Assembly (NCBI RefSeq): GCF_001692445.1
Contig: NZ_MAQA01000032.1
Coordinates: 1 to 55,703 of the forward strand
Length of the DNA stretch: 55,703 nucleotides
From: Oerskovia enterophila
Lineage (GTDB): Bacteria > Actinomycetota > Actinomycetes > Actinomycetales > Cellulomonadaceae
Direction of reading: 5' to 3'
Shown: in pieces, positions 8,279 through 16,997 of the stretch
How the letters are laid out: every line of letters begins with the position of its first letter
Numbering within the stretch: position 1 is the first letter of the stretch
The notes under the pieces: model-generated
What the model was told of the DNA's origin: nothing
Seen by the model: only the letters and a program-made list of their open reading frames with translations
Databases searched by the model: none
Position numbers and translations under genes: made by a program

Positions 8279-9946
8279 CTACTGCACGACGTCCAGGTCC
8301 TCCGCGTCGACGATGCGATACGCGTAGCCCTGCTCCGCCAGGAAGCGCTGCCGGTGCGCCGCGAAGTCCTGGTCCACGGTGTCGCGCGAGACCACGGCGT
8401 AGAAGTGCGCGGTGCGCCCGTCCTGCTTGGGCCGCATGATGCGTCCCAGGCGCTGCGCCTCCTCCTGGCGCGACCCGAACGACCCCGACACCTGGATCGC
8501 GACCGACGCCTCGGGCAGGTCGATCGAGAAGTTCGCGACCTTCGACACGACGAGCCGGTTGATCTCCCCGGAGCGGAACGCCTCGAACAGGCGCTGACGC
8601 TCGCGCACGGTCGTGGCACCCGTGATGACGGGCGCGTCGAGGTGCTCGCCGAGCTCCTCGAGCTGGTCGAGGTACTGGCCGATCACGAGGACCTGGTCGT
8701 CAGGGTGCGCGGCCGCGATCTGCTCGACGACCCGGTTCTTGCCCGGTGCCGTCGCGGCGAGCCGGTACTTGTCCTCGGGCTCGGCGGTCGCGTACGCCAT
8801 GCGGTCGCGGTCGGGGAGCGTGAGCCGCACCTCGACGCAGTCCGCGGGCGCGATGTACCCCTGGGCCTCGATGTCCTTCCAGGGCGCGTCGTACCGCTTG
8901 GGCCCGATCAGGCTGAAGACCTCGTCCTCGCGGCCGTCCTCGCGCACGAGCGTCGCGGTCAGGCCCAGGCGGCGGCGCGCCTGGAGGTCCGCGGTCATGC
9001 GGAAGATCGGGGCCGGCAGCAGGTGGACCTCGTCGTAGACCACGAGGCCCCAGTCGCGCGCGTCGAGCAGCTCGAGGTGCGTGTAGACGCCCTTCCGCTT
9101 GGTCGTGAGCACCTGGTAGGTCGCGATCGTGACGGGCTTGATCTCCTTGCGGGCGCCCGAGTACTCGCCGATCTCGTCCTCGGTCAGCGTGGTGCGCCGC
9201 ACCAGCTCGTCGCGCCACTGGCGCGCGCTCACGGTGTTCGTGACGAGGATCAGCGTCGTCGTCCCGGACTTCGCCATGGCCCCGGCCCCGACGATCGTCT
9301 TGCCCGCACCGCACGGGAGCACGACGACGCCGCTGCCGCCGTGCCAGAAACCGTCGACGGCCTGCTGCTGGTAGGGCCGCATGGCCCAGGGCTTGTCCTC
9401 GTGCGCCGGGTCGGTGGGCGACAGGTCGATCGGGTGCTTCTCGCCGTCGACGTAGCCCGCGAGGTCCTCTGCGGGCCAGCCGAGCTTGAGCAGCACCTGC
9501 TTGAGGTGCCCACGCTCCGAGGGGTGCACGACCACGGAGTCGTCACCCAGGCGGTCACCCACGAGGCCCGCCGTCCGCTTGGACTTGAGGACCTCGGCGA
9601 GCACGGCCTTGTCGGTCGCCTGGAGCACCAGGCCGTGCGTGGGGTGCGCGACGAGCTGGAGCCTCCCGTAGCGCGACATGGTCTCCGCGACGTCGACGAG
9701 CAGCGCGTGCGGCACGGGGTAGCGGCTGTACTGGAGCAGGACGTTGACGACCTGCTCGGCGTCGTGGCCCGCGGCCCGCGCGTTCCACAGGCCCAGTGGC
9801 GTGAGCCGGTACGTGTGGACGTGCTCGGGGGCGCGTTCGAGCTCGGCGAACGGGGCGATGGCCCGGCGGGCGTCGCCGGAGAGCGGGTGATCGACCTCGA
9901 GCAGCAGCGACTTGTCGCTCTGCACGATCAGGGGGCCGTCGGCCAT
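8279..9946 (-). CDS. XPB/Ssl2-type superfamily 2 DNA helicase
   Basis: A 555-residue 3'-5' DNA helicase of the bacterial/archaeal XPB (Ercc3-like) group. A N-terminal helicase-associated region (1-180) precedes RecA domain 1 with Walker A PCGAGKT (211-217) and motif II YDEVHLL (DEVH at 305-308, the XPB-specific variant of DEAH). RecA domain 2 follows, with motifs VIGQYLDQLEELG, VVSKVANFSIDLPEA and the motif VI arginines EEAQRLGRIMRPK. The proposed role is nucleotide excision repair or strand unwinding; it is non-essential where tested in other Actinobacteria. The start ATG at 9944-9946 follows the helicase-associated gene by 47 nt, and the pair forms one unit as in mycobacteria (Rv0861c/Rv0862c arrangement, from memory). 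Confidence 0.95.
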   Translation of the reverse strand: MADGPLIVQSDKSLLLEVDHPLSGDARRAIAPFAELERAPEHVHTYRLTPLGLWNARAAGHDAEQVVNVLLQYSRYPVPHALLVDVAETMSRYGRLQLVAHPTHGLVLQATDKAVLAEVLKSKRTAGLVGDRLGDDSVVVHPSERGHLKQVLLKLGWPAEDLAGYVDGEKHPIDLSPTDPAHEDKPWAMRPYQQQAVDGFWHGGSGVVVLPCGAGKTIVGAGAMAKSGTTTLILVTNTVSARQWRDELVRRTTLTEDEIGEYSGARKEIKPVTIATYQVLTTKRKGVYTHLELLDARDWGLVVYDEVHLLPAPIFRMTADLQARRRLGLTATLVREDGREDEVFSLIGPKRYDAPWKDIEAQGYIAPADCVEVRLTLPDRDRMAYATAEPEDKYRLAATAPGKNRVVEQIAAAHPDDQVLVIGQYLDQLEELGEHLDAPVITGATTVRERQRLFEAFRSGEINRLVVSKVANFSIDLPEASVAIQVSGSFGSRQEEAQRLGRIMRPKQDGRTAHFYAVVSRDTVDQDFAAHRQRFLAEQGYAYRIVDAEDLDVVQ

Positions 9947-9993
9947 GTGCGTCCTTCCGGGTGGTGCGTCGTGTCGTGGCGCGGTGGTGCGGG

Positions 9994-12549
9994 CTAGTCG
10001 TTCGGTGCCCCCGAGGAGGCGCCCGTGGGTGCGTCGTCCTGCGCGGGCGCAGGGGCGTCGGTGAAGACGCCGGCGATGCGGTGGACCGCGACGGTGAGCT
10101 CGGCGTCCCGGGCAGGGTCGAGAGCGCGCAGGCGCCCTCCTTCGAGGACCAGGGGCTTCACGCGGCGGCGGGTCGGCTGACCCGTGGGGTCGATCGTCTC
10201 GAGCACCACGTGGTCGCCGGCGTCGATCGCGTCGCGCAGGAGTCCCAACGCGGCAGGGGGTTCGGTTGTTCCGCGCGGCTCGGGCGGGGCGTCCGCGCGG
10301 CTCGCCGACGCCGGGGGGGCGGCGAGGGCTGCGTCGTCGGCGGCGCGCAGGCGCGGGACGAGGTCGGCGTACCGTTCGCGCCGGGCTGCGGTGTCGAGCG
10401 CGGCCCCCTCCCGTGCCGGTGCTCCGTGCCCGACGGCGGAGCGCCCCCGGGTGGCCGTGTCCAGCGGGCGCCGCCCGCCCACGCGAGAACGGACCGTCGA
10501 CCGGACGCGCTCGGTGCGCACGACCCGGCCGTCGGGCCCCTCGACCATGGACGCGAGGCCGCGGTCGCGCAGCGCCGCCTGGAGCGTCGCGGCCGGGACG
10601 AGCGCGGCCAGGACCGTGGGCGCGACGCGGAAGAGCGACAGGTGGCGTAGCGCCGGGTCCTCGACGAGACCCGTGAGGAGCGCGGGGTCCTCTGCGCGGA
10701 CGTAGCTCGACGCGGTCCCGACGCGCAGCCGCCCGTGCCGCCGGGCCGTGTCGCGCACGAGGTAGTCGAGCGGCTGCGGGAGCGGCGTGCGCGAGTGCGC
10801 CGCGAGCTCGGTGAGCAGGTCCTCCGCGCTGCGGCCCGCGTCGAACGCACGGGTCAGCGACTCGGGCGTGAACCGGACCGTGATCGCGGCGCCGCGGGAC
10901 TCGACGTCCGCGGCGTCCTCGAGGAGCCGTTCGAGAGCGGCGCTCGGGCGTCCCGGCACGATCCCCGTGAGGTCGCCCTGGACGAGCAGCTCGTCGACCT
11001 CGGGCGGCAGGACCGACTCGAGGGCGTGCGCGAGCGCGGTCTCGGGTGAGCCGACCTCGCCGACCCTGCCCGTCGCCGCCGGTGAGCCGACGCGCAGGCC
11101 GTGCGCGGCGCCGTCGGGCACGGGGAGCAGGAGTGCCCGACCCGTCGGGGCGAGCGCGCCGACACCTGTGACGCCCAGGAGCGCGGCCTCGTGCACGAGG
11201 CCCTCGACGGCCTGGGCCGGGGGAGTGGCGCGCGGCGACCCCCAGCGCAGGACCTCGAGCAGGTCGGTCGGGGTCAGGGCCTGCCCGGGGCGGTCGGCGA
11301 GGGCCGAGAGGAGGTCGAACCGCAGGCGCGGGACCCACGGGCGGCTCAGGTCGGGTTCGAGGGCCGCGCGGAGCGTGCCGCGCTCGTCGCGGCTGCCGAT
11401 GGTCCACGGGGTGCGTCCCGACGCGGCCCATGCAGCGGCGAGCGCGGCCCAGCGGCTCGCGAGCGGCAGCTCGAGCCAGTCCTCGCCCGCGAGCGTCACC
11501 GTGAACGAGGGCGGGTCCTCGCCGTCGTCGACGACGAGGCCGGTCGCGAGCGCGAGCTCGGCCACGAACGCGGCGGTCGGCTCGTCGACCTCGAGGGTCG
11601 TCGCGAGGCGACGCAGGTCGCGCACGCCCAGCCCGCCCGCGCGCAGGACGTTCGGGGGCGAGGCCTGCCACAGGGCCAGGAGGTGCGCGACGAGCCGGAC
11701 CACGTCCTGGGCTGCGCGGGCGGCCTCGGCCGTGATGGTGTCCTCGGCGAAGTGCGGGGCGTCGGGCTGGGGTGGGTGCGCGGCCGTGCTCGCGTGCGTG
11801 CGGCCGCCGCGCAGCGCGAGCGCGACCTCGCGCGGCAGGACGACGTGACGCTCGTCCGAGGCGAGGAGCAGGCGGTGGCGCAGGAGCCAGGTCGTGGCCT
11901 CGCGGCCCACGGGGTCGGCGCGGGGCGCGACCCCCACGGGCGGCCCCCAGGTCAGGGCGTCGAGGATGCTCCGCGCCCCTGGGGGAGCGTCGGCGAGGAG
12001 AGCGCCGAGGGCTACGGCCGCCTGGTCGGACGACGGGCCCGACGGCGCGTGGGCGAGCGGGGAGGACGGGTCCGCGGGGCCGAGCCCCGCCGGGTAGGGG
12101 CCGAGGACCTCGGACAGGCCCGGGGCGACGGCCAGGTCGCTCGCGGCCGACGGGTCCGTCGAGTCGGAGGTACCCCGGTCCCACAGCAGGGCCCCCTCGA
12201 GCAGGTGCGCGACCGCCGCGCGGACGAGCGGGGCGTCGGCGGGCTCGGTCGCCAGGGCGGCCAGGAGCCGGTCGATCGTGACGGGCGGGTGGGGAGCGGC
12301 TGGGGCGGAGGGCTGGTCCCCGAGGACCAGGACGGAGTCGAGCACCTGCAGCTCGAGGGCGTCGAGGCGGGCGACGGCCCGGTCCAGGCTGGTACGGCTG
12401 GTGGCGCGGGCTGCGAGCGAACGCAGGGTCGACGGCGAAGGAGTGGCCAGGTCAGGGCGCTGCATCAGCAGCGCGACGAGGTGCTCGTCGCTGCGGGAGC
12501 GAAGAGCCTCGGGGAAGGTCCGGCGCGGAGCCGGAGGCGTTGAGGCCAT
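9994..12549 (-). CDS. Helicase-associated domain protein (Helicase_C_3-type XPB partner)
   Basis: An 851-residue, Ala/Leu-rich protein without Walker motifs, corresponding to the large helicase-associated (Helicase_C_3, PF13625-like) proteins encoded next to XPB in Actinobacteria. Visible blocks: TFPEALRSRSDEHLVALLMQRPDLATP at the N-terminus, VDELLVQGDLTGIVPGRPSA near residues 530-550, ITVRFTPESLTRAFDAGRSAEDLLTEL, and RRRVKPLVLEGGRLRALD plus VHRIAGVFTDAP at the C-terminus. The start ATG at 12547-12549 was chosen because it precedes the conserved first block; an in-frame codon at 12585 is possible. A 15-bp dispersed repeat is embedded antisense near 10429-10443, within an Arg/Gly-rich linker. 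Confidence 0.85.
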   Translation of the reverse strand: MASTPPAPRRTFPEALRSRSDEHLVALLMQRPDLATPSPSTLRSLAARATSRTSLDRAVARLDALELQVLDSVLVLGDQPSAPAAPHPPVTIDRLLAALATEPADAPLVRAAVAHLLEGALLWDRGTSDSTDPSAASDLAVAPGLSEVLGPYPAGLGPADPSSPLAHAPSGPSSDQAAVALGALLADAPPGARSILDALTWGPPVGVAPRADPVGREATTWLLRHRLLLASDERHVVLPREVALALRGGRTHASTAAHPPQPDAPHFAEDTITAEAARAAQDVVRLVAHLLALWQASPPNVLRAGGLGVRDLRRLATTLEVDEPTAAFVAELALATGLVVDDGEDPPSFTVTLAGEDWLELPLASRWAALAAAWAASGRTPWTIGSRDERGTLRAALEPDLSRPWVPRLRFDLLSALADRPGQALTPTDLLEVLRWGSPRATPPAQAVEGLVHEAALLGVTGVGALAPTGRALLLPVPDGAAHGLRVGSPAATGRVGEVGSPETALAHALESVLPPEVDELLVQGDLTGIVPGRPSAALERLLEDAADVESRGAAITVRFTPESLTRAFDAGRSAEDLLTELAAHSRTPLPQPLDYLVRDTARRHGRLRVGTASSYVRAEDPALLTGLVEDPALRHLSLFRVAPTVLAALVPAATLQAALRDRGLASMVEGPDGRVVRTERVRSTVRSRVGGRRPLDTATRGRSAVGHGAPAREGAALDTAARRERYADLVPRLRAADDAALAAPPASASRADAPPEPRGTTEPPAALGLLRDAIDAGDHVVLETIDPTGQPTRRRVKPLVLEGGRLRALDPARDAELTVAVHRIAGVFTDAPAPAQDDAPTGASSGAPND
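10429..10443. repeat. Dispersed GC-rich repeat, copy 2
   Basis: cccgacggcggagcg at 10429-10443 inside the helicase-associated gene; on the coding (minus) strand it reads R-S-A-V-G. The flank gctccgtg before it can pair with cggagc to form a short hairpin. Confidence 0.5.
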
Positions 12550-12633
12550 TCGTCCGATGCTACGCGGGTCGAGGGTGCGCCTCACCCGGGTCCTCGAGGC
12601 GCGGATGGTCGTGGCGGTGCTGTGCCGCGGCGG

Positions 12634-13596
12634 TCACGCACCGACCTGGGGCCGTGCGGAGCGTCGCGTGTCGACCGGTGTCCGCGGGGCGTGCGGATCG
12701 AGCGCCCGCGCCCCGACCTCCGCGACGTCGAGGGAGTCGACCGCATCGAGCCCGCCCATGACGAACGCGGTCAGGGCGTCGAGGGCGAGGTCGGACGAGA
12801 GGACCTTGGTGTGGCCGAACCCGGACGTGAGGACCAGGCGAGACCTGTCGCCGTGGGCAGCGTGCAGCCGTCGCGCGTCCAGGTCAGGCATCCGTCGGTC
12901 GCCGCGGTCGTGCACCACGAGGAGTTCGGTCGTCGTCGGCAACAGGTGGGTCACGGCGTCGTAGCGGGCTGAGGCGGAGGCCCGGTCCTCGCCGAGCCGG
13001 GCGAAGAAGCGGGCCCCGACGTGGGTCAGCGTGCGGGCGTCCAGGCCCAGGTCGCGCCCGAACTGCGTGAGATACGGATCGGGGCTGCCCACGCCCGAGA
13101 CGACCGCGACGCGTCGCGTCGGGACGGTCGAACGGGCCGCGGTGAGTGCAGCCAGGGCGCCCAACGAGTGCCCGACGAGCGCGTGGAACGGGCCGTGGAC
13201 GCGCTGCAGGGCCTCGGTCGCCGCGACCCAGTCGCGGATGTCGGCCGGACCGCCCGGAGACGTGCCGTGCGCCGGGGCGTCGAACGACACGACGTGGAAG
13301 CCCTCGGCGACGAGCTCGCGAACCAGGGGCGAGAGTTGGGACGCGCGCCCGCGCCACCCGTGGACCAGCAGCACCGTGCGCTGGCCGGACCCCCACTCGT
13401 AGCTCGTGAGCGCCCGGCCGCGGACGATGAGCGTTGCTCGCCGCGCGGTGTGGTGCGTGGACGTGTCGGCATCGCGCACGGGGATGCGGGGAGCGGTGAC
13501 GAAGAAGGCTCGCAGCGCGAAGCGGCCGGCGAGCCCCGGGGAGACGGTGGCGACGGCGCGCAGGCCGCGGCCGACCGCGCTGTTCAGGACGGGCAT
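12634..13596 (-). CDS. Alpha/beta-fold hydrolase
   Basis: A 320-residue serine hydrolase-type protein: oxyanion-hole HGWRGRASQL, nucleophile elbow GHSLGALAAL (Ser near residue 140), an acid residue probably in LLVVHDRGDRRMPD and the catalytic His in GFGHTKVL. The N-terminus (AVATVSPGLAGRFALRAFFVTAP) is hydrophobic and basic and may loosely associate with the membrane. The substrate is unknown; small esterases/lipases and acyl hydrolases share this layout. The gene is divergent from a TetR regulator, and two near-identical palindromes lie between the two starts, so this hydrolase is a likely target of that repressor. The ATG at 13594-13596 has GGAG about 5 nt upstream. Confidence 0.9.
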   Translation of the reverse strand: MPVLNSAVGRGLRAVATVSPGLAGRFALRAFFVTAPRIPVRDADTSTHHTARRATLIVRGRALTSYEWGSGQRTVLLVHGWRGRASQLSPLVRELVAEGFHVVSFDAPAHGTSPGGPADIRDWVAATEALQRVHGPFHALVGHSLGALAALTAARSTVPTRRVAVVSGVGSPDPYLTQFGRDLGLDARTLTHVGARFFARLGEDRASASARYDAVTHLLPTTTELLVVHDRGDRRMPDLDARRLHAAHGDRSRLVLTSGFGHTKVLSSDLALDALTAFVMGGLDAVDSLDVAEVGARALDPHAPRTPVDTRRSARPQVGA

Positions 13597-13614
13597 GTCT
13601 CCTCCAGATGAATG

Positions 13615-13656
13615 CGTACGATCGTTCGTTCTGTAGATTACGCGAACGATCGTTCG
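13615..13656. promoter_or_regulatory. Two TetR operator palindromes
   Basis: CGAACGATCGTTCG (13643-13656) is a perfect 14-bp palindrome. A second copy with one change, CGTACGATCGTTCG, lies at 13615-13628, exactly 28 bp away centre to centre. Both are between the hydrolase and tetR start codons, consistent with repression of both genes. Confidence 0.75.
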
Positions 13657-13668
13657 TACACTAGGGGG

Positions 13669-14328
13669 ATGGCAGAACTCGCAGCCCTGGACGGTCGACG
13701 AGCCCGTGGTGACGCGTCACGGCGGGACGTGCTCGCACGCGCGACGGACCTCGCGTCGGTCGAGGGGCTCGACGGACTGACGATCGGTCGCCTGGCCGAG
13801 GCGTCGGGCCGCAGCAAGAGCAGCATCGCCACGCTCTTCCACGGCAAGGAGGGGTTGCAGCTCGCGACCGTCGTCGCGGCACGGGAGATCTTCGTCGCGA
13901 CCATCGTCGAGCCGGCGCGCACCGAGCCGAGGGGCCTGCGCCGCCTGGTCATGCTGCTGCGGAACGCTCTCGTGTACTCGAGGGACCGAGTCTTCACGGG
14001 CGGCTGCTTCTTCGCCGCGACCGCGGCCGACGTCGACTCCAAGCCGGGTCCCGTGAACGCCGCTGTGCGGTCGGCGCTCGCGGACTGGTACGGCTACGTC
14101 GAGGCGCAGACGAGGGCGGCGGTGGCAGCGGGCGAGCTCGCGATCGACCAGTCCGAGGCCGAGGTCCTCGCGTTCGAGCTGCTGGCCCTCGACGAGGCCG
14201 CCAACTCGCGGTCCTTGCTGCTGGGCGACGACCGCCCCTACGTGCTCGCGGCGGCCGCGATGCGCGCCCGGCTGCTCGCCGCCGGGGCGGACCCCGAGCT
14301 GCTCGGCGCGCTGGATCTCGCGGGCTGA
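13669..14328 (+). CDS. TetR/AcrR family transcriptional repressor
   Basis: A 219-residue TetR-type regulator. The N-terminal helix-turn-helix is in residues about 17-62 (RRDVLARATDLASVEGLDGLTIGRLAEASGRSKSSIATLFHGKEGL). The ligand domain contains FTGGCFFAATAADVDSKPGPVNAAV, typical of the TetR_C_6/C_16-like group, with a Cys in the presumed pocket. The start ATG at 13669 is preceded by a GGGGG stretch; the frame is open to 13612, but that part overlaps the operators. It probably represses itself and the divergent alpha/beta hydrolase. The ligand is unknown, perhaps a substrate of the hydrolase. Confidence 0.92.
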   Translation: MAELAALDGRRARGDASRRDVLARATDLASVEGLDGLTIGRLAEASGRSKSSIATLFHGKEGLQLATVVAAREIFVATIVEPARTEPRGLRRLVMLLRNALVYSRDRVFTGGCFFAATAADVDSKPGPVNAAVRSALADWYGYVEAQTRAAVAAGELAIDQSEAEVLAFELLALDEAANSRSLLLGDDRPYVLAAAAMRARLLAAGADPELLGALDLAG

Positions 14329-14378
14329 GCCAGGCCGCGAGCCCAGCCGAACCTGGCGCGGGGGCCTTGTCGACGAGG

Positions 14379-14413
14379 GTTCGCTGAGCGAATCTCTGTC
14401 CCGCTCAGCGAAC
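14379..14413. terminator. 12-bp inverted repeat downstream of tetR
   Basis: gttcgctgagcg (14379-14390) and cgctcagcgaac (14402-14413) are perfect complements separated by 11 nt, about 50 nt after the tetR stop. A terminator is the likely role. A third related half (ccgctcaccgg) follows at once. Confidence 0.6.
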
Positions 14414-14609
14414 GCGACTTCCGCTCACCGGAATGCGCTGCGCAGGCATCCCCTGTCCCGCGCTCGGCAACGGTGCCGGTGCATGGTGCCCGGTGGTCGG
14501 CTGGTCCGGCGAACCGCTGCACCCGCTCCGGGGCCGTGGCTGCGGTGGCCTTGCAGCCGCTGTCGCCCGCGCTCCCAGGGGTCGCCGTGACCCTCGATCC
14601 GGAAGAACC

Positions 14610-14644
14610 GACGGCCGGCCACGAGGATCCCGTGACCGGCCGTC
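14610..14644. terminator. Hairpin downstream of the DUF3352 gene
   Basis: gacggccggccacg (14610-14623) pairs with cgtgaccggccgtc (14631-14644) with one mismatch and a 7-nt loop. It resembles the hairpin at 4131-4162 in sequence and probably terminates the leftward DUF3352 transcript. Confidence 0.65.
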
Positions 14645-14731
14645 GATCTGTGTGTCGCGCTGTCGCACTGTCGGGCGGCCGTGCTGTCGTGCGGCGCGCC
14701 CCACACGGGCCGCCGGCCCGGCGCGCGCCGG

Positions 14732-16723
14732 TCAGTCGAAGCTGAGGCGCACGCTCGACACGGCGTGCCCGCCGTCGACCCGGGTCGACACGCCGAACGC
14801 CTGGAGGGGCGCGACGTAGGAGATCCAGGAGTCGTCGCCGCCCAGCGCGTCGATGTTCGCCCGGGCGATCTTCTCGATCGCGTCGATGTCGACGAACACC
14901 GCCGAGCTGGCCGACTTCGCGTCGGGCACGACCGTCGTGAACGCGGGCTTCGTGCCCAGCTTGCCCTCTGCTGCGAGCTGGGCCGCGTAGTCGTCGTTCG
15001 ACGCGATCACGAGGCCGTCCTTGGTCGTGGCGCTCGAGAGCTTGTCTGCCCCGGCGTCCACGAGGATCGCGTCGATCCGACCCAGGAGGTCCTCGAGGGC
15101 CGCCTTGTCACCGATCGTGCGCGCCCCGAAGCTCACGTCTCCCGGGCCCGTCACCGACGAGATGTCGTCGAGACCCGCGGAGTCGAGCGCGACGACGATC
15201 TGCTCGCCCAGGAGCGTCTTGAGGTCCTCGGGCAGCTTGATGTCGAACGACTTCTCGAGCTCTTCGACCGTCTCCTGGAAGCCGAGACCGCTGGGCAGCA
15301 GGTCGTCGCCGTACGGGTCGTCCGTCAGGTAGTCGTCGCCGTAGAGGTCGTCGGTGCCGAGATCGGTGTCGAGGTCCTCGGTGCCCAGGTCGTCGGCCCC
15401 CAGGCCCAGGTCGGTGCCGGTGCACGACGACATGAAGGCCTCGTCGTAGGTCCTCTTGTACTCGGCCTCCTCCTCGGCCGTGAGGCCGAGCCCGGAGAAG
15501 TCGGCGGCGTACTCGGGCTGCGCGAGCAGCGCGGCGCACTCGGCCTCGGTCACCGTGGGGAGCGTCGTCGTGCCGACCGGGTTCGAGGACAGCGACCAGT
15601 CGTCGTCGAGCAGGTCGCCGCTGCCGCCCAGCCCGCCGAGGTCCTCCAGGCCACCCAGCCCGCTGGACCCGAACGTGTCGGCGAGCGTGCTCAGCTGCTC
15701 CCACGCCTCGTCGATCGCCGCGGGGTCGACCGTGCCCGCCGACGCGAACAGCGTCGTGTCGGGGAGCCCGGTCAGGAGCGAGGTCCCGGAGCCCTCGAGC
15801 GGCGTGAGGGTCGCCTCGTCGGCGCCCACCGCGAACGCGAGCTCGAGGTGGTCGGAGCCGGCGCGCAGCGCCCCCGTGACCGAGGTGACGCCGTCGAGCT
15901 CGGCGAGCGCCGCCGTCGTCTCCTCGCTGTCGCCCTGACCTGCGAGGGAGTCCTCCAGCAGGCCCTTGGCGCCCTGGACGTCCACCCACACCGAGACCAG
16001 CCCGGCGTCGCCCAGGGCCTTCCTGCCCGCGCTGAACAGCGGGTCGTCGGCGAGCGAGGCCTTCTTCGCGGCGGTCGCGACGTCCGCGGCAGCGAGCGTC
16101 TCGGACGTGATGAGCGCGAACCCGTCGGTGAACGCTACCTGTGCGGGCTCGATGCCGTCCCCGCAGCCCAGCTCGGACTCGATGGCCGTGCGGGCCGCGC
16201 CCTCGTCGGTCACCTGGAGGACCACGACGGGCTCGGGCTCGGCGCCGTCCTCGGCGGCCGGGAGGGACGCGACCCCCGCACGCTGGCCCAGCCACGGCTC
16301 GACGTCGGCCGCGTAGTCGACCGTGCACTCGCCGCTGCCGGCGATCGCGTCGACCAGGAGCTCGCGCAGGTCCGCCGTCTCGCTCAGGTCGACGTCGAGG
16401 TCCTTCGCGAGGTCCGGGAAGCGGTTCGCGAGGCGCAGGAGGTTGACCTTCTGGGTGGCCGACGGGTCCAGGTCGACGCGCACGTAGGCGATCGTGGTGT
16501 CCGGGAGCGCGGCCTCGGGCTGCGCGCCGCCGCCGTCGAGCGTCGTGTACGCGAAGACCCCGCCACCCACCAGGACGAGTGCGGCGGTCGCCGCGCCGCC
16601 CAGGACCAGGCCCGTGCGCAGGCGCGAAGGCTTGACGGGGCCCGGGGTGGGAGGCGGGTAGCCGGCAGGCTGCTGCCAGGCCCCGGAGGGGTCGGCGGGC
16701 GGGAAGGTGGGCGGCGTGGTCAT
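14732..16723 (-). CDS. DUF3352 domain-containing membrane-anchored protein
   Basis: A 663-residue protein with a Pro-rich cytoplasmic start, one transmembrane helix (about residues 36-60, LVLGGAATAALVLVGGGVFAY) and a large extracellular DUF3352-type region (ALPDTTIAYVRVDLDPSATQKVNLLRLANRFPDL near the start; LLTGLPDTTLFASAG in the middle; VVPDAKSASSAVFVDIDAIEKI at the end). An Asp-rich insert lies at about residues 440-480 and could bind divalent cations. The ATG at 16721-16723 has AGAGG about 6 nt upstream. The function is unknown; the family consists of large actinobacterial surface proteins. It is divergent from the cold-shock gene. Confidence 0.85.
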   Translation of the reverse strand: MTTPPTFPPADPSGAWQQPAGYPPPTPGPVKPSRLRTGLVLGGAATAALVLVGGGVFAYTTLDGGGAQPEAALPDTTIAYVRVDLDPSATQKVNLLRLANRFPDLAKDLDVDLSETADLRELLVDAIAGSGECTVDYAADVEPWLGQRAGVASLPAAEDGAEPEPVVVLQVTDEGAARTAIESELGCGDGIEPAQVAFTDGFALITSETLAAADVATAAKKASLADDPLFSAGRKALGDAGLVSVWVDVQGAKGLLEDSLAGQGDSEETTAALAELDGVTSVTGALRAGSDHLELAFAVGADEATLTPLEGSGTSLLTGLPDTTLFASAGTVDPAAIDEAWEQLSTLADTFGSSGLGGLEDLGGLGGSGDLLDDDWSLSSNPVGTTTLPTVTEAECAALLAQPEYAADFSGLGLTAEEEAEYKRTYDEAFMSSCTGTDLGLGADDLGTEDLDTDLGTDDLYGDDYLTDDPYGDDLLPSGLGFQETVEELEKSFDIKLPEDLKTLLGEQIVVALDSAGLDDISSVTGPGDVSFGARTIGDKAALEDLLGRIDAILVDAGADKLSSATTKDGLVIASNDDYAAQLAAEGKLGTKPAFTTVVPDAKSASSAVFVDIDAIEKIARANIDALGGDDSWISYVAPLQAFGVSTRVDGGHAVSSVRLSFD

Positions 16724-16891
16724 GAAGAACCTCTGTGTCGGGGGCGGCGCGTCCGGCGCTGCGGGGCCGGCGGTCGCCTGAAGGCTAGTGGAGCCGGACG
16801 GTCCGCCGCCGCCCCCTCTCATGGGGAGTTCTCCCCTCCGTGCCGGGCTGCCGCGGTGTCGCGCGGCTCGCGGCTCGTCGCGTCCCGTGTT

Positions 16892-16901
16892 TCTCACCCG
16901 G
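16892..16901 (+). promoter_or_regulatory. Near-copy of the TTTCACCCGG motif
   Basis: TCTCACCCGG, one mismatch to the 10-mer found before envelope genes. It lies between the divergent DUF3352 and cold-shock genes. Confidence 0.25.
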
Positions 16902-16997
16902 AGCCCGCTCCCGGACGCGGCCGGGCGGATGCGACGGTGGGGGCGCACGCCCGGTAACCTGAGAGTTCTGATTCCCACGAGCACAAACGAGGTTCAC

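Larger units (their letters stand above)
14329..14731. other. 403-bp intergenic region with two hairpins, no gene seen
   Basis: This convergent gap holds two inverted repeats annotated separately. The open frames crossing it are GC-rich shadows without recognisable protein features or ribosome sites. I see no RNA gene in it. Confidence 0.6.

Noticed and set aside
10158-10850. Arg/Ser-rich frames overlapping the helicase-associated gene
   Set aside because: Alternative frames of a real gene with typical frame-shadow composition (Arg, Ser, Thr, Pro runs) and no ribosome sites.
14433-14819. Possible small gene in the 14.4-14.7 kb gap
   Set aside because: Composition is frame-shadow-like, no ribosome site, and two terminator hairpins lie in the region.
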